A stretch of DNA of 17,955 nt from Ignavibacteria bacterium UBA5771. GTDB taxonomy: Bacteria; Bacteroidota; Ignavibacteria; Kapaibacteriales; UBA2268. Positions 6,689 to 14,500 of the stretch are shown piece by piece (position 1 is the stretch's first letter; each line of letters starts with the position of its first letter). Position numbers and translations under genes: made by a program. The notes below the pieces were generated by a model. The model ran no database searches. It was not told the origin of the DNA and worked only from the letters and a program-made list of their open reading frames with translations. Location of the stretch: contig DIEP01000059.1 in NCBI GenBank assembly GCA_002418685.1, positions 10,489-28,443 on the forward strand, given 5' to 3'.

Positions 6689-7906
6689 ATGAAAAAAGCA
6701 ATTATAATTATATATATATTAATAGCACAAATGGTATATTCTCAGTGGGAACCATGTTCAAATGGGCTTGGTGATCTTACAGTTACTTCATTTGCCATCA
6801 AAGGAAACAATATTTTTGCAGGAGAAGATGGATATGGGGTATATTTATCCACAAATAATGGAGATAGTTGGACAGAAAAAAATAATGGATTAAAAACTTA
6901 TACAGACTGGCGTGTATTTTCACTTCTTATTATTGATACAAATATATATGCGGGGACATATACGGGGGTATACCTCTCGACGGATAATGGAGAGAATTGG
7001 ACAGCAAAAAAGAACGGATTTACGGGCAGATATGTTTATGCACTTGCCAAAATTGGTAATAATATAATTGCAGGTGCTAATCGTATGTTTCTTTCGACAG
7101 ACAAAGGGGATAGTTGGACAATTGTATTAGAGAAGCCCATCTATTCACTTGCTACAAGTGGCAATAATATATTTGCAGGTACCGATAATGGTATATATCT
7201 CTCGACAGATAATGGCAACACTTGGACAGCTAAAAATAATGGATTAAGTGAGCCATATGTTTATTCACTTGCTACCAGTGATAATCGGATATTTGCGGGG
7301 ACCAGTGAGGGTCGTGTATATCTCTCGACAGACAACGGCGACAGTTGGACTAATAAAAATACGAGATTAAGTGCTGAGTCATATATCTTTGCGCTTGCCA
7401 TAAGCGGTAATAATATATTTGTGGGGACTTATGAAGAGCGAAGTTATACTCAAAGAATTTATCTCTCGACAGACAATGGCAACAGCTGGGAAGACAAAAG
7501 TAATGGGCTACCTGATTATTGTGAGGGAGTTTCTTCATTAGCTATAAAAGGTGATACAATATTTGCGGGGTTACAATTTGGTGATGGTATATATCGTGCT
7601 AAGATCAGCGATCTGGTTGCATCGGATGTGAAAGAAGATGAAGGGGCAAGTGAAAATGTTTTCATATTTCCAAATCCATCCTTTAATTCATTTAAAATTC
7701 GATATAAAATAGGAGTGCCAATATCACCTGTAATAAGGATTTATGATTTTTTAGGGAATCTCGTATATGAAGAAAAGAGCAATCTTTTAATGCCCGATAT
7801 TTATGAAAAAAATATTGATGCAAGCAACTTTGATTCAGGTATTTATAGCGTAGAGATAATCACGGGTGCGACAATTTCCAGAGACAAAATTATTGTTATC
7901 AAATAA
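6689..7906 (+). CDS. Secreted seven-bladed Asp-box beta-propeller with T9SS sorting domain
   Basis: The protein has 405 residues. A signal peptide (1-18, cut before Gln19) leads to seven blade-like repeats of about 41 residues. Each has the form YSLA.SGNNIFAGT..G(I/V)YLSTDNG.SWT..NNGL. Six contain an Asp-box (S-T-D-N-G-D-S-W type) at 54-61, 97-104, 136-143, 172-179, 213-220 and 260-267. The seventh blade (about 278-306) has lost it and ends IYRAKIS. From about 324 a type IX secretion type A sorting domain follows: VFIFPNPSFNSFKIRY, IRIYDFLGNLVYE and DSGIYSVEI, ending IIVIK. It is therefore exported across the outer membrane and probably surface-attached. Its ligand or substrate is unknown; propellers of this type often bind glycans or proteins. 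The ribosome site GGGAGG is the strongest in the window. It is flanked by direct repeats and stands alone. Confidence 0.88.
   Translation: MKKAIIIIYILIAQMVYSQWEPCSNGLGDLTVTSFAIKGNNIFAGEDGYGVYLSTNNGDSWTEKNNGLKTYTDWRVFSLLIIDTNIYAGTYTGVYLSTDNGENWTAKKNGFTGRYVYALAKIGNNIIAGANRMFLSTDKGDSWTIVLEKPIYSLATSGNNIFAGTDNGIYLSTDNGNTWTAKNNGLSEPYVYSLATSDNRIFAGTSEGRVYLSTDNGDSWTNKNTRLSAESYIFALAISGNNIFVGTYEERSYTQRIYLSTDNGNSWEDKSNGLPDYCEGVSSLAIKGDTIFAGLQFGDGIYRAKISDLVASDVKEDEGASENVFIFPNPSFNSFKIRYKIGVPISPVIRIYDFLGNLVYEEKSNLLMPDIYEKNIDASNFDSGIYSVEIITGATISRDKIIVIK
7195..7489 (+). repeat. Internal DNA repeats of the propeller blades
   Basis: Near-identical segments of about 30 bp encode the Asp-box in successive blades (starting at 7195, 7319 and 7460), all of the form TATCTCTCGACAG followed by AYAAYGGC. 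The DNA-level identity, beyond protein need, points to recent duplication or gene conversion among blades 4-6; earlier blades are more diverged. Spacings of 124 and 141 bp fit one blade each. Confidence 0.7.
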
Positions 7907-7918
7907 ATAATTGGGAGG
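7886..7918 (+). repeat. 33-bp direct repeat, downstream copy
   Basis: This copy is identical to 6648-6680. Its first 18 bp are the last six codons of the propeller gene (Lys400 to Lys405), followed by TAA and then a GGGAGG ribosome site aimed at the next ATG at 7927. The two copies are 1238 bp apart, exactly one gene unit. Confidence 0.85.
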
Positions 7919-7926
7919 TATAAAAG

Positions 7927-8016
7927 ATGAGAAAGATATTTTTGATACTCTTAACATCAACATACGAGAATAGTGGGCAGGTTCCAACCTGCTCACTTTT
8001 GCTTATGGCAAGTTAA
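7927..8016 (+). pseudogene. Truncated start of a second secreted-protein gene
   Basis: Behind a perfect GGGAGG site, an ATG opens MRKIFLILLTSTYENSGQ, which resembles the beginning of a signal peptide like that of the propeller gene (MKKAIIIIYIL). The hydrophobic run stops after about nine residues and the frame ends after 29 codons, passing straight through a hairpin. The most likely reading is that the body of a following paralogue was deleted, leaving only ribosome site and leader. A genuine 29-residue peptide cannot be excluded. Confidence 0.5.
7972..8000 (+). terminator. Rho-independent terminator-like hairpin
   Basis: AGTGGGCAGGTT (7972-7983) pairs with AACCTGCTCACT (7986-7997) over 12 positions with one G-U wobble in plus-strand RNA; the two bases between are CC, so the real loop is TCCA. 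TTTT follows directly (7997-8000), then GCTT. It is well placed to end the propeller transcript. The symmetric core GCAGGTTCCAACCTGC also resembles dispersed palindromic repeats. Confidence 0.6.
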
Positions 8017-8265
8017 TGCGGTCATTGGACGGAATAAAATGTCGGATCAACCTCTTTAACGCATTGGTCTCTTATAATCCATTATCCTGCCAACTAAAAT
8101 ATAATTCACTATTAAATATTAAATATCAAATAAATATATTTGCAAAAAATTACTATTCTTATATATTCTTTTCTTTTTGAAGACATCTTCTGTGTTTTCT
8201 AAAATACTTTTTTTATTAAATTGTCTTTACAAAATTATAATTATCTATAAAACAAGCATTTTAAA

Positions 8266-11200
8266 ATGATTTCATCTAATGAAGCTTTTGAATACGAATT
8301 ATATTATGATTATCTAAGAAATCCAGATTCTGTTCCTCCCAAATGGAAAGAATACTTCGAGCAAAAATATCGCAATACAATCCCCCCGGAATTTCTCACT
8401 GCAAAAGAAGAAGTGACTCAGCAACCTATAATTGGCAATATACAACCACAAGATGCTCAAGAAATAAAGAAGGCGATTGAATTTAAGATTAAGGATTATG
8501 AAATTGCTGAACCATTGATTTCTGCTGAAGCACGCGTTGCAACAAATATGGAGGAGAGTTTGGAAGTGCCTACCGCAACTTCTTATAGACAAATACCTGT
8601 GAAGGCACTTGATGAAAATCGCAGAATAATAAATAAGCATCTTGAAAAATTAAATAAATCGAAAGTATCTTATACTCACATTATTGCTTGGGCAATTGTA
8701 AAAGCATTAGTAAGATACCCCAATATGAATGCAGGATTTGCGAAAATTAACGGCAAGCCCCATCGCTTGATAAGGAAATCTATCAATTTGGGAATCGCCA
8801 TTGATATTACTCGCAAAGATGGAAGTCGTATGCTTTTTGTCCCCAGTATTAAGAATGCAGACCTCATGACTTTTTCGCAATTTATTAAAGAATATGATAA
8901 TTTAGTCCTAAAAACAAGAAATAATAAACTGGATATAAAAGACTTGAGTGATACTACAACCACAATAACTAACCCTGGAACAATTGGCACAAGCTTTTCA
9001 GCACCGCGTTTGATGAAAGGGCAAGGACTAATCATTGGGGTTGGTTCAATAGATTACCCTGCTGAATTCCAAGCGGTGAGACCCGATCTATTAAGTGAAT
9101 TTGCTATATCAAAAGTAGTGACACTATCCAGCACTTATGATCATCGAATTGTTCAAGGTGCAGAATCTGCTGAATTCCTTGCTTATCTGAACAAATTGCT
9201 AATTGGTGGCGAGAATTTCTATGAGCAAATCTTTTATTCATTTGATGTCCCATTTGAGCCTGTTCATTGGGAATTTGACACCCAAAAGCAAAATCATTCG
9301 ATTCATACGAAAGATGATCTTGTTGAGAAAAATGCTCATATTATGCAGCTTATTAATGCTTATCGAGTGCGTGGGCATCTGCTTGCTTCTGTTAATCCGC
9401 TTGGTAGAGCTGTCTATTATAACCCTGAATTAGACCCATCTTACTATGGTTTCACAATTTGGGATTTAGATAGGATCTTCCACGTTGATGACCAATGGAC
9501 CAATAACGAGATGTCTTTGAGAGATGTCTTGGAACTTCTTCGCGACTCATATTGCGGGCAGGCAAGCGTCGAATTTATGCACATTCAAGACCTTAGAAAA
9601 AAGAACTGGATTAAGCAATATTTTGAAAATACAAGGAATAACTATAATATTCCAAATGAAAGGAAAACTAAAATACTCGAAGAAATTGTAGAAGCAGAAA
9701 CTTTCGAGAACTTCTTGCAAACTAAATTTCTTGGCACAAAAAGATTCTCTCTTGAAGGTGCAGAAACGCTTATTCCAATGGTTAGATATTTATTGAATTT
9801 AGCGGCTGACGAACATCTTGCGTCCGCTATAATCGGAATGTCCCATCGCGGGAGATTGAACGTTCTTGCAAATATACTCAGCAAACCTATCAAAAAAATA
9901 TTCCGCGAATTTGATGGCGATTTCGACGATGAAACTTATGAAGGCTCGGGCGATGTAAAATACCATCTCGGCTATGTTGGCAAATTTCAATCTGAGAAAA
10001 ATATTATATTAGATTTCCATCTTGCTTCTAATCCAAGTCATTTGGAACTTGTCGACCCCGTTATTGAAGGAATTGCACATGCTTGGGACAATAAATTGAA
10101 AGATAGATATCATACGCAGTCTCTTCCAATTATGATACACGGCGATTCATCTTTTGCGGGTGAAGGCGTTGTGATGGAAACCCTGAATTTATCAGAATTA
10201 GAGGGTTATAAAACGGGGGGAACTATTCACATAATTGTTAATAATCAAATCGGATTTACAACCAATACCGAAGACGCACGCTCATCATATTATGCAAGCG
10301 ATATTGCAAAAATGATCCAAGCACCCATCCTGCACGTAAATGCAAGCAATCCCGAAGCTGTATATTGGTCTGCCCTCTTTGCTTTTCAGTATCGCCAAAC
10401 TTTTCATAGCGATATTGTAATAGATATGCTTTGCTGGCGGAAATACGGCCATAATGAAGCTGATGAACCATCTTATACTCAACCTCTTTTATATAAAAGA
10501 ATACGTTCAATGGCTCCAATTAGCAAAACTTATTCTGAGCAATTGATTGACCATAAAATTATTAATCAAGATTTTTACGACAAAATACATAAAGGTATTC
10601 TCGAAAGATTGAATAATGAACTCGATGAACATAAACAGCAAGTCAAACCGTTTGAATTCAAAGGGTTCATTAAAAGCAAAAATGAGAATATCCTTCTTAA
10701 TCCCGTCAAGACACAAGTTCCTGAAGATATTTTGCAAAATATTTCAGAAAAAATCACAATATATCCTGATCATTTCAATATCAATCCAAAAGTAAAAACA
10801 GTTCTTGAAAGGCGTCATAAAATGGTCTTTGAGGAACCAAATGCGATAGATTGGGCAATGGCAGAAGCACTTGCCTTTGGAACAATACTATTAGATAAGC
10901 ACGAAATCAGATTTACAGGACAGGATACTCGCCGTGGGACATTCAGCCAACGCCATAGCGTCCTTGTTGATAATAAAAATGAAGATCTCTATGTGCCATT
11001 AAATCATATTGATGAAGATCAAGCAATCATCAGAATATTCGATTCTCCATTATCTGAATTAGCAGTACTTGGTTTTGAATATGGTTATTCTCTAATTGAA
11101 GATAAAGGACTCACGCTCTGGGAGGCGCAATATGGCGATTTCGCAAATAATGCTTTACCGATTGTCGACCAATTCCTTGCTTGTGGCGAAACAAAATGGG

Positions 11201-11880
11201 GGCAAACCTCGAATTTAGTGATGCTGCTTCCTCACGGTTATGAAGGGCAAGGTTCAGAGCATTCTTCTGCTCGACCTGAAAGATATTTGCAATTATGTGC
11301 TGATGGAAATTTAATTGTTGCTAATCTTTCCACACCTGCACAATACTTCCATATCTTGCGAAGGCAGGTATATTCAGCAAAGAAAGTGCCTTTGATTATC
11401 TTCACTCCGAAAAGCTTATTACGCAATCCTTTGGCAGTTTCTGATTTGAAGGAATTCTCTGAAAATAGTCTCCAAACGATAATCGATGATAATTCAGTGC
11501 AAAATCCGGAAAAAATTGAACGTTTAATTTTTTGCACAGGCAAGATTTTCTATGAATTGCTCGAACAAAAAGAAAAAATGAATATTGATAATATTGCAAT
11601 TATACGCATCGAACAGCTTTATCCGTTGGATAAAAATCTCATTGCTCAATTATTATCAAAATACTCAAATGCTTCTGAATATGTTTGGATGCAAGAAGAA
11701 ACTCAAAATATGGGTTATTGGAACTTTATTTATTTGCAATTTCAAGATATTTTATCAAATTCTAAAAAATTGCAATATATCGGCAGACCCGCAAGTCCAT
11801 CAACTGCCACGGGGTCATCAAAAGCTCATCTTGCAGAACAACAGCTGATAATTTCTCAAGCACTGAAATTAAATAAATAA
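8266..11880 (+). CDS. kgd: Multifunctional 2-oxoglutarate dehydrogenase E1 / 2-oxoglutarate decarboxylase with fused E2-like domain (Kgd/OdhA type SucA)
   Basis: This enzyme decarboxylates 2-oxoglutarate with thiamine diphosphate in the TCA cycle. The order of parts in 1204 residues is that of mycobacterial Kgd. An N-terminal helix segment YYDYLRNPDSVPPKWKEYF (13-31) is joined by a linker to an E2-type acyltransferase domain (about 100-320). That domain has the active-site motif TYDHRIVQGAES (290-301, His293), with Gln where classical E2s have Asp, as in Kgd. The E1 part follows: NAYRVRGHLLA (364-374), SLEGAETLIPM (495-505), SHRGRLNVLANI (526-537), the thiamine-binding block GDSSFAGEGVV...VNNQIGFTT (626-666), YGHNEADEPSYTQP (727-740) and a transketolase-like C-terminus (GQDTRRGTFSQRH, YEGQGSEHSSARPER). 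No lipoyl domain is present, so a separate lipoylated E2 and an E3 are needed elsewhere. No Shine-Dalgarno is seen. It converges on maeB. Confidence 0.95.
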   Translation: MISSNEAFEYELYYDYLRNPDSVPPKWKEYFEQKYRNTIPPEFLTAKEEVTQQPIIGNIQPQDAQEIKKAIEFKIKDYEIAEPLISAEARVATNMEESLEVPTATSYRQIPVKALDENRRIINKHLEKLNKSKVSYTHIIAWAIVKALVRYPNMNAGFAKINGKPHRLIRKSINLGIAIDITRKDGSRMLFVPSIKNADLMTFSQFIKEYDNLVLKTRNNKLDIKDLSDTTTTITNPGTIGTSFSAPRLMKGQGLIIGVGSIDYPAEFQAVRPDLLSEFAISKVVTLSSTYDHRIVQGAESAEFLAYLNKLLIGGENFYEQIFYSFDVPFEPVHWEFDTQKQNHSIHTKDDLVEKNAHIMQLINAYRVRGHLLASVNPLGRAVYYNPELDPSYYGFTIWDLDRIFHVDDQWTNNEMSLRDVLELLRDSYCGQASVEFMHIQDLRKKNWIKQYFENTRNNYNIPNERKTKILEEIVEAETFENFLQTKFLGTKRFSLEGAETLIPMVRYLLNLAADEHLASAIIGMSHRGRLNVLANILSKPIKKIFREFDGDFDDETYEGSGDVKYHLGYVGKFQSEKNIILDFHLASNPSHLELVDPVIEGIAHAWDNKLKDRYHTQSLPIMIHGDSSFAGEGVVMETLNLSELEGYKTGGTIHIIVNNQIGFTTNTEDARSSYYASDIAKMIQAPILHVNASNPEAVYWSALFAFQYRQTFHSDIVIDMLCWRKYGHNEADEPSYTQPLLYKRIRSMAPISKTYSEQLIDHKIINQDFYDKIHKGILERLNNELDEHKQQVKPFEFKGFIKSKNENILLNPVKTQVPEDILQNISEKITIYPDHFNINPKVKTVLERRHKMVFEEPNAIDWAMAEALAFGTILLDKHEIRFTGQDTRRGTFSQRHSVLVDNKNEDLYVPLNHIDEDQAIIRIFDSPLSELAVLGFEYGYSLIEDKGLTLWEAQYGDFANNALPIVDQFLACGETKWGQTSNLVMLLPHGYEGQGSEHSSARPERYLQLCADGNLIVANLSTPAQYFHILRRQVYSAKKVPLIIFTPKSLLRNPLAVSDLKEFSENSLQTIIDDNSVQNPEKIERLIFCTGKIFYELLEQKEKMNIDNIAIIRIEQLYPLDKNLIAQLLSKYSNASEYVWMQEETQNMGYWNFIYLQFQDILSNSKKLQYIGRPASPSTATGSSKAHLAEQQLIISQALKLNK

Positions 11881-11910
11881 GAAATAAGCATCGGTGGGGC
11901 AGGTTGTTTC

Positions 11911-12122
11911 AATCCAAGCAAAATCGGTCCAACAATCCTTGCGCCACCCACAGAATGCAATAGTTTACCAGAAATATTTCCCGCATCAAGATCAGGGAAT
12001 ATCAAAACGTTTGCTCCCGTTTCTTCAAGAGGTGAGAATGGATATGTGCAGTCGAGAATCATTGTATTGACGGCAGTATCCGCTTGCATACTCACCATTG
12101 ACAATCAAATTTGGACTGCGTT
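11911..12122 (-). pseudogene. Duplicated, frameshifted fragment of the maeB phosphotransacetylase-like region
   Basis: Base-by-base comparison shows this segment repeats 12333-12543 with about 11 substitutions and one inserted base over 212 bp (roughly 94-95% identity). It corresponds to MaeB residues about 653-723 (QRSPNLVV to PILLGL). The inserted base (near 12090) breaks the frame: the copy reads NGEY where MaeB reads DGEM. Downstream of the fragment the reading continues into unrelated residues (KQPAPPMLIS) and ends inside the kgd 3' end. It has neither a gene start nor the true MaeB C-terminus, so it is not a working gene. In plus-strand RNA it is antisense to maeB mRNA. Confidence 0.92.
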
Positions 12123-12167
12123 ATCGTGAAAATTAATCCAAAATGATACTTTGAAGATAACCATAAG

Positions 12168-12203
12168 AAAAAAAGCCCGCGATTTTGTTCGTGGGCTTTT
12201 TTT
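12168..12203. terminator. Bidirectional Rho-independent terminator between kgd and maeB
   Basis: Seven A's and GCCCGCGA (12168-12182) pair with TCGTGGGC and seven T's (12189-12203) around a TTTTGT loop. This is a symmetric 15-position stem with one non-Watson-Crick pair (G-U in plus-strand RNA, C-A on the minus strand). It can end kgd transcripts (T-tract 12197-12203) and, read the other way, maeB transcripts, whose stop is 26 bp away. It is the clearest terminator in the window. Confidence 0.9.
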
Positions 12204-12229
12204 AGGAATGTATGTTCTTTAGGCTAATT

Positions 12230-14500
12230 TTATTTGCCTGCTTTTTTAATTGCATCCACTGCTGCAATAGCTGTCATATTGAGAATGTCATTGACATCAT
12301 CTTCACGTTGAAGAATATGCACCGATTTCGTTAATCCAAGCAAAATCGGTCCAACAATCCTTGCGCCACCCACAGAATGCAATAGTTTATAAGAAATATT
12401 TCCCGAATCAAGATCAGGGAATATCAAAACGTTTGCTCCTGTTTCTTTAAGAGGTGAGAATGGATATGTGCCATCAAGAATCATTGTATTGACAGCAGTA
12501 TCCGCTTGCATCTCACCATCGACAACCAAATTTGGACTGCGTTGCTTGATAATTTGCAATGCTTTTTGCATCTTTTCAGGAGAATCGCCTTTTGCAGAAC
12601 CATAATTACTATAAGAAAGCAAAGCTACCATTGGGTCAATATCGAAATATTTCACAAAATCAGCAGCTTGCAAAGTTATATCTGCAATTTGATTAGCAGT
12701 TGGATTTAGATTTACAGTGGTATCAGCAAGGAAATAAACTTTGTTCTTGGTTGAAACAATGTATAACCCTGATACAACTTCATAAGATGGATCCTTTCCA
12801 ATAATCTGCAAAGCAGGACGGATTGTTTCGGGATAATGATAGCCAAGTCCGGAGACCATAGAGCAAGCATCACCTTTGCGAACCATCATAGCACCAAAAT
12901 GATTGGGGCTTGAGATTATCGTGTTATACGCAGTATCTTTTGTTATCCCTTTCCTTTGACGCAATTGATAGAAATCTTCAACATACTCATCAATTTTTTC
13001 ATATTCATTTGGATTAACGATCGAAATGCCATCAATAGCAATACTATTCTCGAAAGCTATTTTCTTAATTTCATCAATTTTGCCAAGAAGAATTGGTTTT
13101 GCAATACCTTGGTCAAGAGCAAGTTGAGCAGCTTTGATTATACGGACATTATTTCCTTCGGGATAGACGATGGATTTGTGTTCGCTAATAGTTGCTTTGC
13201 GAGTAATTGTCGACATAATTGATAAAGTGCGTCCCATACGAATATCAAGTTGTGTGCGATAGACATCAAAATCCTCTATTGGAATGCGAGCAACTCCTGT
13301 TTCCATTGCAGCTTTTGCAACAGCGGGAGCAACCCACGTAAGCACTCTTGGATCAAATGGTTTAGGAATAATATACTCCCTACCAAACTTCAATTGCACA
13401 CCACCATAAGCCATCTTAACAGATTCGGGGACATCTTCTTTGGCTAATGCAGCAAGGGCATGGGAAGCAGCCTTTTTCATTTCTTCATTGATAGCGGTCG
13501 CTCGCACATCTAATGCGCCACGGAAAATAAATGGGAAACCAAGCACATTATTGACTTGATTTGGATAATCTGAACGACCAGTAGCCATAATAACGTCCTT
13601 ACGTGCATCCAAAGCATCTTCATAAGTAATTTCAGGATCGGGATTTGCCATTGCCAAAATTATCGGATTTGCCGCCATCGAGCGAACCATATCTTTTGAA
13701 ACGACATTTGGACCTGATAAGCCGAAGAACACATCAGCACCTACTAAAGCTTCTTCAAGTGTGCGAGCAGAAGTATCGCGAGCAAATTCTTCTTTGAAAG
13801 GATTCATACCTTCGGTCCTTCCTTTATAAATCACTCCTTTTGTATCGCACATAATCACATTTTCAGGGTTAACGCCAAGTGAAATATGGAATTTAGCGCA
13901 AGCAATTCCCGAAGCACCCGCACCATTATAAACTATTTTCAAATCGCTCAACTTTTTGCCAATAATTTCTGAAGCATTGAGCAAAGCAGCCCCACTTATA
14001 ATTGCTGTTCCATGCTGATCATCATGAAACACAGGAATATCTAATCTTTTCTTGAGTTCATTTTCGATATAAAAACACTCAGGAGCTTTAATATCTTCAA
14101 GATTGATTCCACCAAAAGTTGGAGATAGAGCTTCCACTATTCTGACCATTTCTTCTTGGTCATTGGAATTTACTTCAATATCGAAGACATCAATATCAGC
14201 AAATCTTTTGAATAACACTCCTTTTCCTTCCATAACAGGTTTGCCTGCTATTGCACCAATATTTCCCAAGCCAAGCACTGCTGTTCCATTAGAAATCACT
14301 GCAACAAGATTGCCTTTTGCAGTATATTCAAATGCTTTCATAGGGTCTTTTTCAATAACAAGACACGGGACTGCAACTCCTGGAGTATAAGCAAGCGACA
14401 AATCCCATTGAGTTTCACATGGTTTTGTAGTAATAACTTCAATTTTACCTTTTCTGCCCGTGCTATGATAATTAAGGGCATCTTCATCTCTAATTTTCAT
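12230..14500 (-). CDS. maeB: NADP-dependent malic enzyme with C-terminal phosphotransacetylase-like domain (MaeB)
   Basis: The enzyme decarboxylates malate oxidatively to pyruvate with NAD(P)H production, in the cytoplasm. Its 756 residues match the MaeB hybrid type. The malic domain (about 1-420) shows LSLAYTPGVAVPC (35-46, Tyr38 and the TPG loop), GNLVAVISNGTAVLGLGNIG (63-82), HDDQHGTAI (159-167, metal site) and the nucleotide fold YNGAGASGIACAKF (191-204). The phosphotransacetylase-like domain (about 440-750) includes YPEGNNVRIIKAA and HSVGGARIVGPILLGL; in MaeB proteins this part is regulatory, binding acetyl-CoA-type effectors, and not known to be catalytic. GAGG lies eight bases before the ATG. 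Transcription ends at the shared terminator with kgd. A 3' piece of the gene is duplicated downstream. NADP preference is inferred from family. Confidence 0.95.
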   Translation of the reverse strand: MKIRDEDALNYHSTGRKGKIEVITTKPCETQWDLSLAYTPGVAVPCLVIEKDPMKAFEYTAKGNLVAVISNGTAVLGLGNIGAIAGKPVMEGKGVLFKRFADIDVFDIEVNSNDQEEMVRIVEALSPTFGGINLEDIKAPECFYIENELKKRLDIPVFHDDQHGTAIISGAALLNASEIIGKKLSDLKIVYNGAGASGIACAKFHISLGVNPENVIMCDTKGVIYKGRTEGMNPFKEEFARDTSARTLEEALVGADVFFGLSGPNVVSKDMVRSMAANPIILAMANPDPEITYEDALDARKDVIMATGRSDYPNQVNNVLGFPFIFRGALDVRATAINEEMKKAASHALAALAKEDVPESVKMAYGGVQLKFGREYIIPKPFDPRVLTWVAPAVAKAAMETGVARIPIEDFDVYRTQLDIRMGRTLSIMSTITRKATISEHKSIVYPEGNNVRIIKAAQLALDQGIAKPILLGKIDEIKKIAFENSIAIDGISIVNPNEYEKIDEYVEDFYQLRQRKGITKDTAYNTIISSPNHFGAMMVRKGDACSMVSGLGYHYPETIRPALQIIGKDPSYEVVSGLYIVSTKNKVYFLADTTVNLNPTANQIADITLQAADFVKYFDIDPMVALLSYSNYGSAKGDSPEKMQKALQIIKQRSPNLVVDGEMQADTAVNTMILDGTYPFSPLKETGANVLIFPDLDSGNISYKLLHSVGGARIVGPILLGLTKSVHILQREDDVNDILNMTAIAAVDAIKKAGK

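Larger units (their letters stand above)
7907..8265. other. 359-bp spacer before kgd
   Basis: The spacer holds the second direct repeat, a truncated signal-peptide start, a terminator-like hairpin and then about 250 bp of AT-rich DNA without a gene. A TATATTTG box at 8135-8142 fits the TAnnTTTG promoter pattern and could serve kgd (leader about 120 nt), but there is no -33 partner, so it is only a possibility. Confidence 0.5.
11881..12229. other. 349-bp convergent spacer holding a maeB fragment and a terminator
   Basis: The space between the kgd stop and the maeB stop is filled mostly by a 212-bp copy of the maeB 3' coding region, then a 45-bp unique segment and a strong bidirectional terminator. 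GTGGGGCAGGTT (11894-11905), at the edge of the copy, resembles half of the palindrome at 7972-7997. Confidence 0.8.

Noticed and set aside
6700..7500. Regular spacing of repeated DNA as a CRISPR array
   Set aside because: The repeats are in-frame parts of beta-propeller blades, and the segments between them are also coding and similar to each other.
8018..8088. AATGCG...CGCATT inverted repeat upstream of kgd
   Set aside because: The arms are only six bases with a long interval and no supporting structure.
8266..9250. The E2-like part of kgd as an assembly or frameshift fusion artefact
   Set aside because: The frame is uninterrupted, the linker and domain order match Kgd proteins, and the DHRIVQGAES motif is typical of genuine fusions.
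11856..12104. An 82-codon minus-strand frame as a separate small gene
   Set aside because: It is the frameshifted maeB fragment plus the reverse strand of the kgd end, with no gene start of its own.
12230..14500. maeB as two separate genes (malic enzyme and phosphotransacetylase)
   Set aside because: The frame is continuous through 756 codons and the hybrid layout is normal for MaeB.
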